Shown: positions 42,447 to 54,259, counted from the first letter of the stretch. The stretch: 64,000 nucleotides of DNA from Oegoconia quadripuncta (GCA_949316235.1 OX438743.1:20829771-20893770); one strand, 5' to 3'. Notes: generated by a model not told the origin, from the letters alone. Program-made: numbers and translations.

Positions 42447-42449
42447 TTA

Positions 42450-43340
42450 GTCTATCACAAAAACTTGCTGTACACGCGAAGTCCATTACCAAAGATAACC
42501 ATTAGCTTTATTGTAAAATCATGTCAAGCAGTTTTCTAAGCTCGTACAATACATTTCGATACGGTCTCACCAAAAATTTCATTCATGTACTCTTCAAAAG
42601 GCGCGAAAATTCCACTCACTTATTTCGAACTTTGTGATCTGTCAATGAATTTGGAAATAATAACAGACATGCGTTCAACAGAGCACTCCTAGTGTGAAAT
42701 ATCACCGTATTTAGGTAGCGGCTTCTTTGACGCGTATTATAACAGTTTTTATACTATATGGTTCTGTGTGTGATGGGCCACTAAAATGGCGGAGATTTCA
42801 CAATACTTTTCACAGTTGTAAACGACTTGCTTTTATAGATAAAGCCTTTATTTGTTTCCACAGTCACACACATTATATTTATATTCACTCGCACCTACTA
42901 TCACTCATCAATCACTATTTCAAGCGTCTGAAAATTGCTATTTACTTAATACTCACTGTTCTCTCTGCTTAAGGTTCCAAGTTGCTCTGCTCCTTAGGGG
43001 ATAGCTGAAAATCAGTGTTTTACTCAATGAGCAATCTAATACACTGAGCTATTTGTACTTTCGTACTGCTGCAGCACACACATGCGTTAGTGTTACAATA
43101 TTATGTTATTGTTGTTGATGTATTACCTTATCCGTGTATCAATATGTATATAAGCTTTTATAAGAACTACTTTTTTTTTTGGTGCTTCGTCGAAAGCGAC
43201 TATGCCGCTCCATTGGATATTTCTATTAAGTAGGTACTGCTTATATACTTACCAAGACAGATAATTTCTTCGAACGGCCATTTTATACAAATTGTGATTA
43301 TAATCATAATAAATATTGTAATTATATTAAATTTCACCTT
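42450..43340. other. Unassigned
   Basis: The ORF at 42727-42972 has no recognised content. No repeat shared within the window was found. Confidence 0.3.
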
Positions 43341-43344
43341 TTAC

Positions 43345-43505
43345 CTTGCACTATCCAACTACTTATTAAAAAGCTTCTTCAACTTAGGGTGATTGGAAGA
43401 AACCGCTATCAGCGATAAGACCGCATTTGTACACTTGATCATTTATGTTAAATGTTCTTTGCATTTTATTTCTGTGTGCAATAAAGAATTTAATAATAAT
43501 AGTAA
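43345..43505 (+). mobile_element. LINE 3' tail (GCTATCAGCGATAAG family)
   Basis: Uninterrupted reference copy for the tail split at 36635-37075. It ends GTGCAATAAAGAATTTAATA. Confidence 0.7.
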
Positions 43506-43652
43506 TAAATTGTGAAAAATATTATTTCAAGTGATTTCAAGGGATTAAAAGTGATTGAGAGATCGGTCAGTAGTTCAATTGCCGAGAATGTAATACATGC
43601 AACATAGGTAACATACAAAAATGCAAATTTAGAAAACTCCTGGGGCAATAAA

Positions 43653-43992
43653 TTTTTTTTTTTTTGTTATGCACAACGGGTTGTTACTTGACCTCAATCA
43701 CACCTGGTGTTAAGTGAAGATGAGGTCGAAGGTGGAAGCGTACTGACTCAGAAACCCCAACACATTTGGAGGACTGGCTATCTTATCTCTGACAACCGGA
43801 ACACAACAATGCTATTAACATTGCTGCTTGGCGGCAGATTTAGATAAGATGGTGGTAGCTAGCCAGGCGGATATTTCAAATCCCCTACCACCAACCAAAC
43901 CGAGTACTTAAACATGTACCCCGCCGGGGATCAAACCCGTGACCTCCGAATCTTAAGCCCAATGTTGTTTACATTGAGCCACGGAGGCGGTT
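43653..43992 (-). mobile_element. tRNA-derived SINE, family A
   Basis: Complete minus-strand copy with a 14-base poly-T edge. Confidence 0.9.
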
Positions 43993-43994
43993 AA

Positions 43995-45465
43995 ATATAA
44001 TAAATAATAATACAATTTGGGTATACAAAGCAACCGTGTGTGGTCAAAAGTCACTCTAGTGTTTTTTGGCCGCCTCTGTAGTCCACTGACTTGGTTTAAC
44101 GACTACCTTCAATTGAAAACAACCGGGACCGACTGTTTAACGTGCCCTCCGAATGATGGAAACTCTCGTATTAAAATGCCACTGTGGTCACTCATCCAAG
44201 GATTGATCGCGCCAGACATTGCTTAACTTCGCTAACTGCAAATCGCTACGCCACGAGTGCAGGAGTGATTTTCTTTGCAAGATATAATGCAATAGATGAG
44301 GGTGTACTTTTATCTACAGCTGACTGTACTAATTGAATCTAAACAAAGTCGTAAAATAACCGACTTTAAGACGAGTCCGTCCTCTATCATCCAAGTGTAT
44401 TAGCCAACTATGAATATTAGTGCAATCCAATCACTGCACGTTCGCTGTTATACTGGTAACAAATTCCGGTGACCCCTTGGGTTACCCCATAATTAGATCA
44501 AATTTTAGTACCACCATTTTGACTGGGTACAGTAAAAAAAAAACCGCTCAAATCCGTGACGAAGCCTCGGAGTATTGGCATACACACGAAGAACCTCCTA
44601 ATTTTTACAAGCTTTTATTTTTAAAAATCAGTGAAAATGAATTTTGAAGATGCGACAAAAATCACAAAATTCATTTTCACTTGTAATTACTTTGTAAAGT
44701 ATAGAAAAAGAAGTAAGTTTTTTTTCGTACACAACATAAAAGTGTACACAGAATCAATTTATACAGGTTAGGACAGAAGCGGTCCAAAAAGAACGCAATC
44801 AATTTCTTTTACCAGGACAAATTACACCGTAAATATCCTGTGAAACATTCTCTTCACGTAAGGTACTGATATAAGATTCTGTGCTAAAACTTAATTCTTT
44901 TACCTCAAAAACTAACTCGTTTCGTGGCCCGAATTACAAGTAGTATCCCATTTCTGTAGAGCCTTGTTCCGCCCCCTTTAATTGATTGCATAACTGCCGA
45001 CTTCAGTACTCATTCATTCACTTCATTCATTCAATTCGTTTGCTGCCATTTGGCATGCGGCGACAAATCGGCTCGCAAAGCAATCCATTGTTGTGACGCA
45101 CAATATTATATTTGCGTTTGAAGAAACACGTTTTAAATGTTAACCCTCCAAATTTAAAGTTTAATTTTCGAAAGAAGCTTTTAATCGATTGTCATCTTTT
45201 TAACTTTGTAAGGTATTGTCAGATAGAGGAGTCATTTTAAAGTTTTTGTATTTCGATAAAATTCTGCATCGATTCAGATTTATTGTAGTTATACTGTAAT
45301 GTATTGTGGAGAAAAATTTCATGCATGCCTCTGATTCTTTTTTTGCAAATTTAAACCGTAAAGTCGGACATATTGTCACCATTTTATAGTCGAGTGCTAC
45401 TTATGGTTGTATGGCTTGAATGGGATGTAATTTGGTACGATGCGATGGAAGAATATTTATAAATC
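43995..45465. other. Unassigned, with a short palindrome
   Basis: 44630-44681 is a perfect 17-bp inverted repeat (AGTGAAAATGAATTTTG and its complement, 18-base spacer). No coding region is recognised in the 1.4 kb. Confidence 0.4.
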
Positions 45466-45466
45466 A

Positions 45467-45540
45467 ACTAGCGATCCGCCCCGGCTTCGCTCGGGTGCAA
45501 TTACTTGCTATATATAATATGCATGTATTATACTGCCTGT
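45467..45540 (-). mobile_element. Helitron-like 3' end, minus
   Basis: ACTAGCGATCCGCCCCGGCT (45466-45485) resembles the reversed end seen at 35848, with CTAG at 45467-45470. Confidence 0.45.
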
Positions 45541-46630
45541 AAGGGACAAGTAGACATTCTTTGAAACAGGTGGTTTGGTACCTCGATACAATAACTTTAG
45601 TCGATTTTTTATGTTAATTGAAAAAATAAAAAATAACTTATTTTTTTCAAATAAATTAATTACGTATTCTAGTGTAAGCTTCCTCTTAAATGTAATTGAT
45701 AAACTGGCAACGTTGCATCAAGTTAAGGAATGAATTACGCCTTCTACTATCCTACCAATCAGTCAATAGCCGTGTAAATTTGTATAGTGTGCGTTAAGAG
45801 TAATTTTCTTCGATTTATTTGGATATTTATTTACGACCGAAGTAAATAAGATATTTTAATATCTTTAATATCTTTATTGTACACAAAATTGTTACAGAAA
45901 TATGCATTGTATATAAAATGTACAAAGGCGAGCTTAACTCCGATAGAGTTTTCTACCAGCAAACCTTAGAGATACATAGTGTTTATTAGATTGGGCAGAA
46001 AATAGTGTACACAACAATTGAAAATTATTTAAAATGAAATAAAATAAAATAATAATATATATATATATAAATAAATATATCATTATAACCTATCCTATAT
46101 ATATATAGTACGACGTATAAACAAGTATATACATTATCAATACTCACATTATGATAAATAATTAAATAATTACTATAATACTGAGGAGAAATCATAAAGA
46201 CAAATAATGCTCTTTTACTCTTTTCTTGAAAATTTCTAACGATTCTAATTCTAATTTTAATTTAGATTTATTTCGAATTAAATAGCATGCTGTTAAAGGG
46301 AATGTCGGGTTGTCCCTTACACGCAGTATACGTCGCAATTTATAAATTAGACTGCCGCATGACTATCATAATACGATATTTGCTACTAAAAGTGCAGACT
46401 GTGGCGCTGGTATCGCCAAAATTGACGCGGTGACGTCGTTTACAGTAATGTTAAGTCTGCACGTCGAAAATGAATATTCATATTACTACCAGCCGTCATA
46501 AGAGACGGACCATCATTTAGCGCATCATCGAGCGTGAGTGACTATATCATTACATATTATCTGCCAATTCATGAAAGAGTGGTGTAGTTAATTGCGTTAG
46601 AACAATTTTCAAGTGATAAGTTTAAGCAAC
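45540..46630. other. Mostly unassigned; LINE tail at 45875-45985
   Basis: TTTATTGTACACAAAATTGT and AGGCGAGCTTAACTCC are the reverse of a LINE 3' end like 36160-36250. An AT microsatellite lies at 46050-46080. 46380-46540 is CpG-richer but unassigned. Confidence 0.4.
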
Positions 46631-46634
46631 GAGT

Positions 46635-46860
46635 AACTTATACAAAGCTAAAGAGAAAAATAGAAAAGGGAATATTTATTGTACCTAAGATTAATAACTA
46701 TTATGGCCAAAGAACCAGAAAATTTCTAGTGCCCAAAATAATTAACAGTTTTCCTCAAGATATAATGAGTGACACTCCGCCTAAATCATTTAAGACTAAA
46801 ATAAAAAAGTTCCTGTTAGAAAAGTTTAACAAATCATCTTGTAAATATATATATATGAAA
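46635..46860 (+). pseudogene. LINE ORF2 C-terminal fragment (YYGQRTRKFLVP)
   Basis: YYGQRTRKFLVPKIINSFPQ then TPPKSFKTKIKKFLLEKFNK resembles the C-terminal end of Jockey/CR1-type reverse transcriptases (a Gly-x-Arg-x-x-x-x-hydrophobic-Pro block, then a Phe-Lys block). A short open fragment. Confidence 0.55.
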
Positions 46861-47089
46861 CGAAACACATAATGTTTATGTTCCATTTACCATGATTACT
46901 GGTAATACTGTGAAACTCATAAAGTTTAAATAAAGCGTTACAGTTACATTGTAAGATGATTAAGAACAAGGGAGTATATTTTCTGCCCATAAACTATTTA
47001 TAGTTTGGTAGAAGTGTGTGAAATTGTAACTCTAAAAAGAAACTCAAAATAAACGTTTTATTTATTTTATTATATTTTTTATTTGACCC

Positions 47090-47215
47090 GCCTCCACACC
47101 CTCCCACTGCAACTCCTGTAACCAGGATCAACAGCGGTACAACTGAACGTCGCCTACTAAAAGTAAGCGTGTCCCGAGAAAAGACTTTACGCTACCTTGG
47201 GCCCCAAATTTATTT
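47090..47215 (+). repeat. Single copy of the 120-bp-array repeat
   Basis: GCAACTCCTGTAACCAGGAT, CAACAGCGGTACAACTGAAC and CTACCTTGGGCCCC align with 22785-22890 (reversed) and, more loosely, with the unit at 30077. Confidence 0.6.
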
Positions 47216-47234
47216 AAGAATATTTTTTATTTAT

Positions 47235-47505
47235 CAACGACACTTTGAAGAATCCGGTGAATCGTTACTTAATAAGAAGTTGGTCATGGAATTTGAGCAG
47301 GAGGGATTGTAAACTACTCCGGCTGAATTCCGTAGATTGCATGCGAGGGCCAAGTTGGATGGCATGAGTGGACGGACGGCCTAATGAAGGTCGCGGGAAG
47401 TCGCTGGATGCAGGCCGCTTCCAACCAGTCGCTCTAGAAATCCATGAGGGAGGCCTATGTTCAGCAGTGTACGTCCTATATCTGATATGATGATGATGAA
47501 AATGA
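47235..47505 (+). mobile_element. LINE 3' end with TGATGATGAT tail
   Basis: TGCAGGCCGCTTCCAACCAG and TCCATGAGGGAGGCCTATGT precede TTCAGCAGTGTACGTCC and (GAT)n. A related tail is at 53765-53965 (TTTGTCCAGCAGTGGACGTC then GATATGATGATG). This style of ending is common to RTE-like elements of Lepidoptera. Confidence 0.6.
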
Positions 47506-47625
47506 AAATGAATTTAACTGTTTTTACTGATTCATAGGATATAATATAACATAGTCGGGTAAAAGATGTCTCTTGATGTCTTGTCTTCAAATGTCATGCG
47601 AATGCTAGGTTAGACCACTAATTCA

Positions 47626-47969
47626 ATAGCCTCAGTGCCTCAATGTACACAACATGGGGTTTAAGAATCGGACGTCGCGGGTTCGATCCCCAGCAAGGTA
47701 AATATTTATTACTCGGTTTGGTTGGTAGTTAGAGCATTTTAAATGTACGCATGGCTACCACTATCTTATCTAAGTCGTCCGCCAAAACAGCAATGTTAAT
47801 AAGCATTGTTGTGTTTCGGTTGTCAGATAAGATGTCTTATGTCGGATAAGACAGTAGTTGTCAAATAAGATGGGGTTTCCGGTTCAGTACGCTTCCACCT
47901 TCGGTCTCATCTTCACTTAACATCAGGTGTGATTGAGGTTAGGTGTTATCCTGTTGTGCATAAAAAAAA
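47626..47969 (+). mobile_element. tRNA-derived SINE, family A, diverged
   Basis: The head is mutated (ATAGCCTCAGTGCCTCAATG). The B box is intact (GGGTTCGATCCCCAGC). An internal duplication of the GATAAGAT segment lies near 47828-47865. Confidence 0.82.
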
Positions 47970-48625
47970 CACCAAACAGGTCGTCTAAATAGTTACCAAC
48001 CAACATATTTAGCTATATCTAGGGAAGCAAAGCTCGTTATTACATAAAGCTATGCTTACTTCATTTTAATATTGTTTACTTATTTCCATCGCCCAGATTA
48101 TTATATATATATTTTTTTTATATATGAGAGGGCGGCAAACGAGCATGCAGGTCACCTGATGGTATATAATATGTTTGTCAAATATCAGTGAATCTAGGTC
48201 AGGGTACGATAGGACTGTCCTGTCTAGAAGGACTCAAGTCCCTAAATTAAATAAAGATTAAAGAAAAACTCTACATCTAATGAAAACCGGTTGTGTATTA
48301 AAAAAAACTAATCAAACCGAGTATCACAATATGCGATCTTATGGAGATAAATCGAATCTTTGCCTAACCAAAAAAAAAACGGTTTCAAAGATTTGTAAAA
48401 AAAATATGAGAGGTAGCGAAATGTACATCAAACTCATTACACCTATAATTTACGATTTATCAATAACATATCACCATAATGTCTACAATAAAATACCCTG
48501 TTCTATACAAAAATCGAAACACCGGCTCGTGCAAACCATCTGCCCTTTTTTTACTTGTCCAAACCCCAGTGCACGTAAAGCAGTGACACAATTTCGTAAA
48601 AGTTGACAAGAAAATATAAAAAATA
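47970..48625. other. Short repeat scraps, otherwise unassigned
   Basis: 48118-48162 is a stub of the VHGRR LINE 3' end (GAGGGCGGCAAACGAGCATG). Nothing else is recognised. Confidence 0.4.
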
Positions 48626-48628
48626 ATA

Positions 48629-49051
48629 TTAGGTCCTTACCTATGAAATTGGCGTTTTGTATGAAGAATTTCATTACGACTGTTTTCTCCATACAAACAT
48701 TTTTGATTTTTTTTGGGAACGGCAAATCCAAATTTAGTTAAACTTTGTGTGTATTATCGGATAACATTAAGTTAAGTATAGGCAGCGTTAATTTTTAAAA
48801 GTAACCGCTTTATAAAAGTTTCAGCGAATCTAAGAAATGATTATGGCGAAGCACATGAAAAGGGCTCTGTTTAAAAAAAATTTATTACGTAATTTAGCCC
48901 AGAAATGAAAAAAATATTTCATGTGAAATCTTGAAATAATATACCATTTTCCAAATAAAAAACAAATTTGGATATAGCTTTGAAAAGCGCAGGAATTGGT
49001 GCATATGATTAACGAAGATAAAAAATTCCAATTTCATAGGTAAAGACCCAA
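48629..49051 (+). mobile_element. Mariner-type MITE, complete
   Basis: 423 bp, with ends TTAGGTCCTTACCTATGAAA and, reversed, TTGGGTCTTTACCTATGAAA, flanked by TA (48627-48628, 49052-49053). It is non-coding. Its ends match those of the mariner relic at 6603-7173, which makes that the likely source lineage. Confidence 0.9.
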
Positions 49052-49054
49052 TAT

Positions 49055-49480
49055 TTTGGATAATTCTTAGTTTTAATCACTTAATACCCGATCTCGACTA
49101 TGTGGATCGACGTACCATGAGACTCATAATTGGCTGTATGATAGATTTTTATAAATTTGTTCTTTGTCAGGTTTGATGGAAAGCGGATTAGCGATCTTTA
49201 AGATTTTCACATAGTAGATTTGCTTACCCAGGTAACTATGGTCACGGGGTTTTTTAAATTTTTAATTTACAGCTATATTTTATATCAGTGACCTGTAATA
49301 TATAACGGACGGAACGGAACAGGACGGACCGGACCAGAATAACATATACTAGAACAGAATAGAAAAAAATTAATATTTCGTGACTCGATGGTGCAATTAT
49401 CCCACATTTACCATAGATTTTAATTGGTAATCAGTGAAATATATTATATAAACTTCTTTAATTTACAAATTTGACAAAAT
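49055..49480. other. Unassigned; decayed GGAAC repeats
   Basis: 49303-49370 contains GGACGGAACGGAACAGGACG-like units, an outlying relic of the decamer array at 49706. Confidence 0.4.
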
Positions 49481-49655
49481 GGAGGTCGCGTGTTCTGTAC
49501 CCACAAGGTGTATGTTTAGTTGGCATTCGTTTTGGTTGGTGGTAGAGCATTTTTGAATATCCGCCTGCCTATGTACCGCAATCTTACTTATCGTCCTGAT
49601 TGGAGGTCAGCGTGCTTCCAGCTTTGCCCACTTCATTACTTAACATCAGGGGTTC
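49480..49655 (+). mobile_element. SINE family A, heavily diverged
   Basis: GGAGGTCGCGTGTTC, TTTTGGTTGGTGGTAGAGCA and ACTTAACATCAGG remain in order, with deletions. It is the oldest-looking copy here. Confidence 0.55.
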
Positions 49656-49705
49656 TATTATATAATAGATTACGTTCTGACATAGATTAGCATGGAATTA
49701 AGTAG

Positions 49706-49870
49706 AATGGAACAGAATGGAACAGAATGGAACAGAATGGAACAGAATGGAACAGAATGGAACAGAATGGAACAGAATGGAACAGAATGGAACAGAATGG
49801 AACAGAATGGATCAGCATGGAATAGAATGGAACAGAATTGACCAGGATAGAACCGAACCGAACATAATAG
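49706..49870 (+). repeat. 10-bp tandem array (GGAACAGAAT)n
   Basis: About ten near-perfect decamers occupy 49709-49808, followed by decaying units to 49870. Because 30 bp is 10 codons, it reads as a repeated MEQNGTEWNR peptide, which I take as incidental. Confidence 0.95.
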
Positions 49871-50012
49871 AAATCTTTATTGTTTTAAATGTGATTGGTT
49901 GGCTCAACACTCGATCGGAAATTTGACGGTTTCTCACTGGTCATCGATAACGTTGACCAATGAGAAACCTTCAAATTTCCGAATTAAATTTAAAAAAATT
50001 AATGAGACTAAA

Positions 50013-50180
50013 CCAACGGCTGCGGGTTCGAATCCCGCGAGGGGTAAATGTTTGTGTGAGGAATACGAACATTTATTCCCGAGTCATCTAGTATCCCGTT
50101 ATCTATAGTATCCATAGTTACAAGCTTTGTTTAGTATGGGACTAGATAATTGGTGTAAGTGTCCGAGATATTTATTTATT
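50013..50180 (+). mobile_element. SINE family C, head-truncated
   Basis: CGGCTGCGGGTTCGAATCCC and GACTAGATAATTGGTGTAAG, ending in (ATTT)n. Confidence 0.75.
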
Positions 50181-50235
50181 GAAACTTGATTTGAGGATTT
50201 CAAACTTTAAGCCTCCTAGATTAACAAACAAAGAT

Positions 50236-50569
50236 TAACCGCCTCCGTGGCTCAATGTAAACAATATTGGGTTTACGATTCTGAGGTCGCGGGTTCGATC
50301 CCCAGCGGGGTATATGTTTAAGTACTCGGTTTGGTTGGTGGTAGGGCATTTTAAATGTCCGCCTGGCTAGCTACTACCATCCTATCTAAATCTGCCGCCA
50401 AGCACCAATGTTAATAGCATTGTTGCGTTCCGGTTGTCAGAGATAAGATAGCCAGTCCCCCAAATGTCTTGGGGTTTCCGGGTCAGTACGCTTCCACCTT
50501 CGACCTCATCTTCACTTAACATCAGGTGTGATTGAGATCAAGTACCAACCCTTTGTGCAATAAAAAAAT
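50236..50569 (+). mobile_element. tRNA-derived SINE, family A
   Basis: Complete copy. Confidence 0.9.
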
Positions 50570-51135
50570 AAGCATTTCGAATTCAGTTGTATTACCGTTT
50601 AATCAATATCATGTTGCCCTCAGCCTCCATATTTATCGCGTCATTTAACGCTGTCCCGTCACGCTTTCCACTTATTATCCATTTTTATATCATTTCTACA
50701 ATAAATTTTATGCCAAATAAAATTCCTTGCCCCGCCTCTGTCCAATAAATATTCTTACTCGGCGAAAGACAAATTTTTGGTAATAGCAATTGTCACAAAG
50801 ACCCCCTTTGCGTAAAATTGGTGTAAAATTGTGTATCTATTGTCGCTGTTTCAATTTTGTGATGGAACAGGGGTTTTATTTGGATTTGTGGGTTTAGGGA
50901 GACTGTGTTAATGTATTTTTTAACTAAAAGCACTTTTAGTGACATTTAGTAGTGATGTGGTGGTTTGTGAGTGCTCTTAGGGGCACTTAATATAATTGAT
51001 AGTTTAGTGTTTCGTTCGTTTTTGGAAACCAATTGAATCAAAGAGTTGCGAACAGAATGTTTTTTTTTAAGTGACACTGAGGTTGTTAGAAAAATAGGGA
51101 TTACAATTCGATAATCTGTCAAAGTATTTCACTTA
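50570..51135. other. Unassigned
   Basis: No supported feature. Confidence 0.3.
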
Positions 51136-51137
51136 GG

Positions 51138-51350
51138 CTTTTTTTTTTTTTTTTTATATATGAGAGGGCGGCAAACGAGCATGCGGGTCACCTGATGGAA
51201 AGCAATCACCGCCGCCCATGGACACCCGCAACACCAAAAGGGTCACAGATGCGTTGCCGGCCTTTGAGGAAGGTGTAGGCTCGTTTCTTGAAGGTTCCAA
51301 TGTCGTACACGTTGGGGAATACCGCTGCCGGAAGTCCGTTCCACAGGCTT
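51138..51350 (-). pseudogene. LINE ORF2 C-terminus, VHGRR family, 5' truncated
   Basis: On the minus strand: [47 protein letters not shown] 3' UTR and a poly-A follow (poly-T at 51141-51157). It is the least damaged copy of this family in the window. Confidence 0.8.
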
Positions 51351-51780
51351 AATAATAAATAAAAATTATGTATGTATTTAAAAACAAATTTCCGACAGCA
51401 CATTTTGTATTTTGTGGGTGTCATGTTGGGTGTATTACCATAAAAATTGTCCTATATGACACTTTGAAGAAAGAGACGATTCTAACGACACCCTGCAATA
51501 GACAATCGTCAAGCTGAAAAACATCACCTAGACGTTTACAAACACATACCTACACTCAAAAAACATTGCATACCGCATTCGTAATGTGATAGCATTTTAT
51601 TGCACCTGAAGACTGAAGATATCTATTGTGTAATACAGTCCACTTAATTCTCATTCAATATTTTCTTTTTCCACGACTCAAGAGTCGTCCCCTTAGTAGG
51701 GAAACGTCTCCACACCTGGGTTATAATATTTATTGGACAAAACGATTTCGGTCGTTTCCCAAAATTATCCAATATAAAAT
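51350..51780. other. Unassigned
   Basis: The ORF at 51626-51808 runs into the SINE and is not credible as a gene. Confidence 0.3.
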
Positions 51781-51784
51781 TTTT

Positions 51785-52118
51785 AACCGCCTCCGTGGCT
51801 CAATGTAAACAACATTGGGTTTACGATTCGAAAGTCCCGGGTTCGATCACCAGCGGGGTACATGTTTAAGTACTCGGTTTGGGTGGTGGTAGGGTATTTG
51901 AAATGCCCGCCTGGCTAGCTAGCACCATCTTATCCAAATCTGCCGCCAAACAGCAGTGTTAATAGCATTGTTGTGTTCCGGTTGTCAGAGATAAGATAGC
52001 CAGTCCCCCAAATGTGTTGGGGTTTCCGGGTCAGTACGCTTTCACCTTCGACCTCATCTTCACTTAACATCAGGTGTGATTAAGGTCAAGGACGAACACG
52101 TCACGCATAAAAAAAAAA
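51785..52118 (+). mobile_element. tRNA-derived SINE, family A
   Basis: Complete copy with poly-A. Confidence 0.9.
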
Positions 52119-52139
52119 TTACAAAACAAAAATTATGGC

Positions 52140-52420
52140 TAATGCCCGTGTCGTGCCCACAGTAATACCAGTTGGGAATTGTATTCTCGAAGTATTAGTG
52201 GAGCATCTCTACCTAGAGCAAGAGATCCGATTAGCTAAGTCCATCTTCGAGATAGAGGCTAATCGTCGAATCCAACTCGGATGGGTAGCATTCGGCAAGC
52301 TACGTAATATCTTCTCGTTTAAAATACTTCAGTACTTAAAGACCGTATGCTTTAATCGATGTTTGTTACCAGTGATGACGAAAAAGATGGAGTCTAGCCT
52401 TATGAATATTTTTAATTTAT
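52140..52420 (+). pseudogene. RTE-like LINE reverse-transcriptase fragment
   Basis: VEHLYLEQEIRLAK, EIEANRRIQLGWVAFGKLRN, FSFKILQYLKTVCFNRCLLP and VMTKKMESSL form the segment just after the polymerase core in a different RTE-type family (a YLGQ.I..., RRIQLGW.AFGKL, LKT.VF..CVLPV pattern). The frame is open, but both ends are missing. Confidence 0.6.
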
Positions 52421-52425
52421 GTTTA

Positions 52426-52706
52426 ACGACCTGTTTGGTGTAGTGGTTAGAAACGCTTACCACTATACCAAAAGGTCGCGGGTTCGAATCTCGCTAAGGG
52501 CATATGTTTGTATGATGAATACGGACATGTGTACCCGAGTTACGGATGTTTTCATTTATATTAATTAATAATAAGTATTTATTTACAAAAAAATGTATTT
52601 ATGTAGTATATCAACCATCTGGTATCCACAACACAAGCCTATAGTTGCTTTAAGTGGAACGAGATTGCATTGTGTGCATGTCCAAGGATATTTATTTATT
52701 TATTAT
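52426..52706 (+). mobile_element. tRNA-derived SINE, family B
   Basis: Complete copy, directly abutting the LINE fragment at 52140-52420. Confidence 0.88.
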
Positions 52707-52825
52707 ATCAATAATGCATGGTTTTAAGTTGAAATTAGGGAAAGGGATAAAAGTAGGTGTCTTTATTTCGTCTTGTTTTGATATTTAATATGAATAATTA
52801 TAAGTTTTATAATTTTGTCTTAAGT

Positions 52826-53035
52826 AACATCACGACCTTTATGGGTCGGTCAGATTATATCCCAAACATTATCGTTAGAGTGTCGCAAAAAATTTTAACA
52901 GTACAATACTTGGCAGAAATGCACACGGGGTAGGGGTGAGCTCATCGCCTTAAAGTCATAGATATTTTTTGGTAGAAAATCCCATGGTCATGTTATACGC
53001 TACCCATGAGAAAAGACGGGGTTAGTTGTAGTATA
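52826..53035 (+). repeat. CACGACCT-type dispersed repeat
   Basis: It shares CATCACGACCTTTATGGG, GAAATGCACAC and GAGAAAAGACGGGGTTAGTT with 4655-4885, with internal changes. Confidence 0.45.
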
Positions 53036-53256
53036 ATTTTATGTTTAACTAAAGTATAATTAAATTATTATTTCAGTTACGAATACAAACAATGATTAGT
53101 ACAATCCCTTTGTTATGATAGTCACGTGCGTGGCGTTGTGCATTCATTAGATGGGCGGGAGTGCCTCAGGCGGAGGAGGTAGAGTCCCACTGTTAGTCAA
53201 ACTGTTTTTTGACCCTTGACGCTTAAAGAGGGGCATTAAAAGTTTGTAGACTATAT

Positions 53257-53745
53257 CTGTTTGTGTGGCATAATAGTGTATAAACGGATATTTATTAAAA
53301 AAAAAACAAATAGGTATATAATATGTAGTATAATCAACCATTTTTTTTTTCCAGACGGGAGCGGTCCTACCCACTAAAAACCCCCCGGTGTTCCTCCGCG
53401 CGCACCGAAACGGCGTGGCCACGGGTACCCCTCGGTAATCGTCCGCAGCCACGCCAGCGCGGCGCCCGCCGCCAGGGCAACGGCGGCGGCGGGCCCTCCT
53501 ATAGGCTGGAGCAGGGAGGAATCTCCTGGTCCAGCCACCTCAAGAAGGCGCGTGGGAACACCACGCGCACCTTCTCGCGAGGCTTGCGTGTGGATGGTGA
53601 CTCCCCCGAGTCACCACCCAGCCTCGCTAGTAGTATATCAACCATCTGGTATCCACAACACAAGCCTATAGTTGCTTACTGTGGAACTAGATGGCGCTGT
53701 GTGTATGTCTAAGGATATTTATTTATTATTTATTATTATTATTAT
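53257..53745 (+). mobile_element. SINE family B split by a GC-rich LINE tail
   Basis: 53257-53341 and 53630-53745 are the two parts of the SINE. GTAGTAT(A)ATCAACCAT occurs on both sides of the insert (about 53325-53341 and 53630-53645), a 16-bp target duplication differing by one base. Confidence 0.85.
53342..53629 (-). mobile_element. GC-rich LINE 3' end, 5' truncated
   Basis: The minus strand encodes DDYRGVPVATPFRCARRNTG then GFLVGRTAPVWKKK. It has a poly-A (poly-T at 53342-53351). It is about 70% GC, against an AT-rich background. No polymerase core is present, so the clade cannot be named. Confidence 0.7.
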
Positions 53746-53749
53746 TCGT

Positions 53750-54250
53750 ATTTTTTTTTAAGCTGGTGTATTCGACTTGGTTCTAAGCATGGTGAAAGTG
53801 AGGACGTGCAAGGATGATCCAGCCATATTATGTTTAAGCAAGATGCGTTAGATAGCTCTGGGAGTTGGTCCAGCTGGCTGTCCTGTAGGACTGTGGGTAA
53901 ATTCATTGCCCTATGTACTCTTTGTCCAGCAGTGGACGTCTCGGCCGATATGATGATGTGGACTACCAGGAAATATAGTCCGAGTAATTCCCATTCCATT
54001 AAAATATGGTTATACTGGATAACGTTCTACGTTGAGTAACTATTTTATTAATCTATCATAAAACAGAAATTATTTGGGAAAGGCTAATTTTCTAAAAAAA
54101 ATTGACTGTTTTGATGTTAATCATGCATGGACATGGCGACTAAAGGACTCTAGACTAAAAAAAACACCTCTACACTATCACGTTTTAACGACGACGGTGT
54201 GGTATAACGCACCTCTACCATTCTTATAATAATAATATGGTTAGGTTAAC
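53750..54250. other. LINE tail (53765-53965), rest unassigned
   Basis: TCCAGCAGTGGACGTCTCGG then GATATGATGATG is a LINE ending related to 47235-47505. It was not resolved further. Confidence 0.45.
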
Positions 54251-54259
54251 CTTTTAGTA

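Noticed and set aside
49717..49926. ORF encoding a repeated MEQNGTEWNR peptide.
   Set aside because: A direct consequence of a 10-bp tandem repeat with no stop in one frame.
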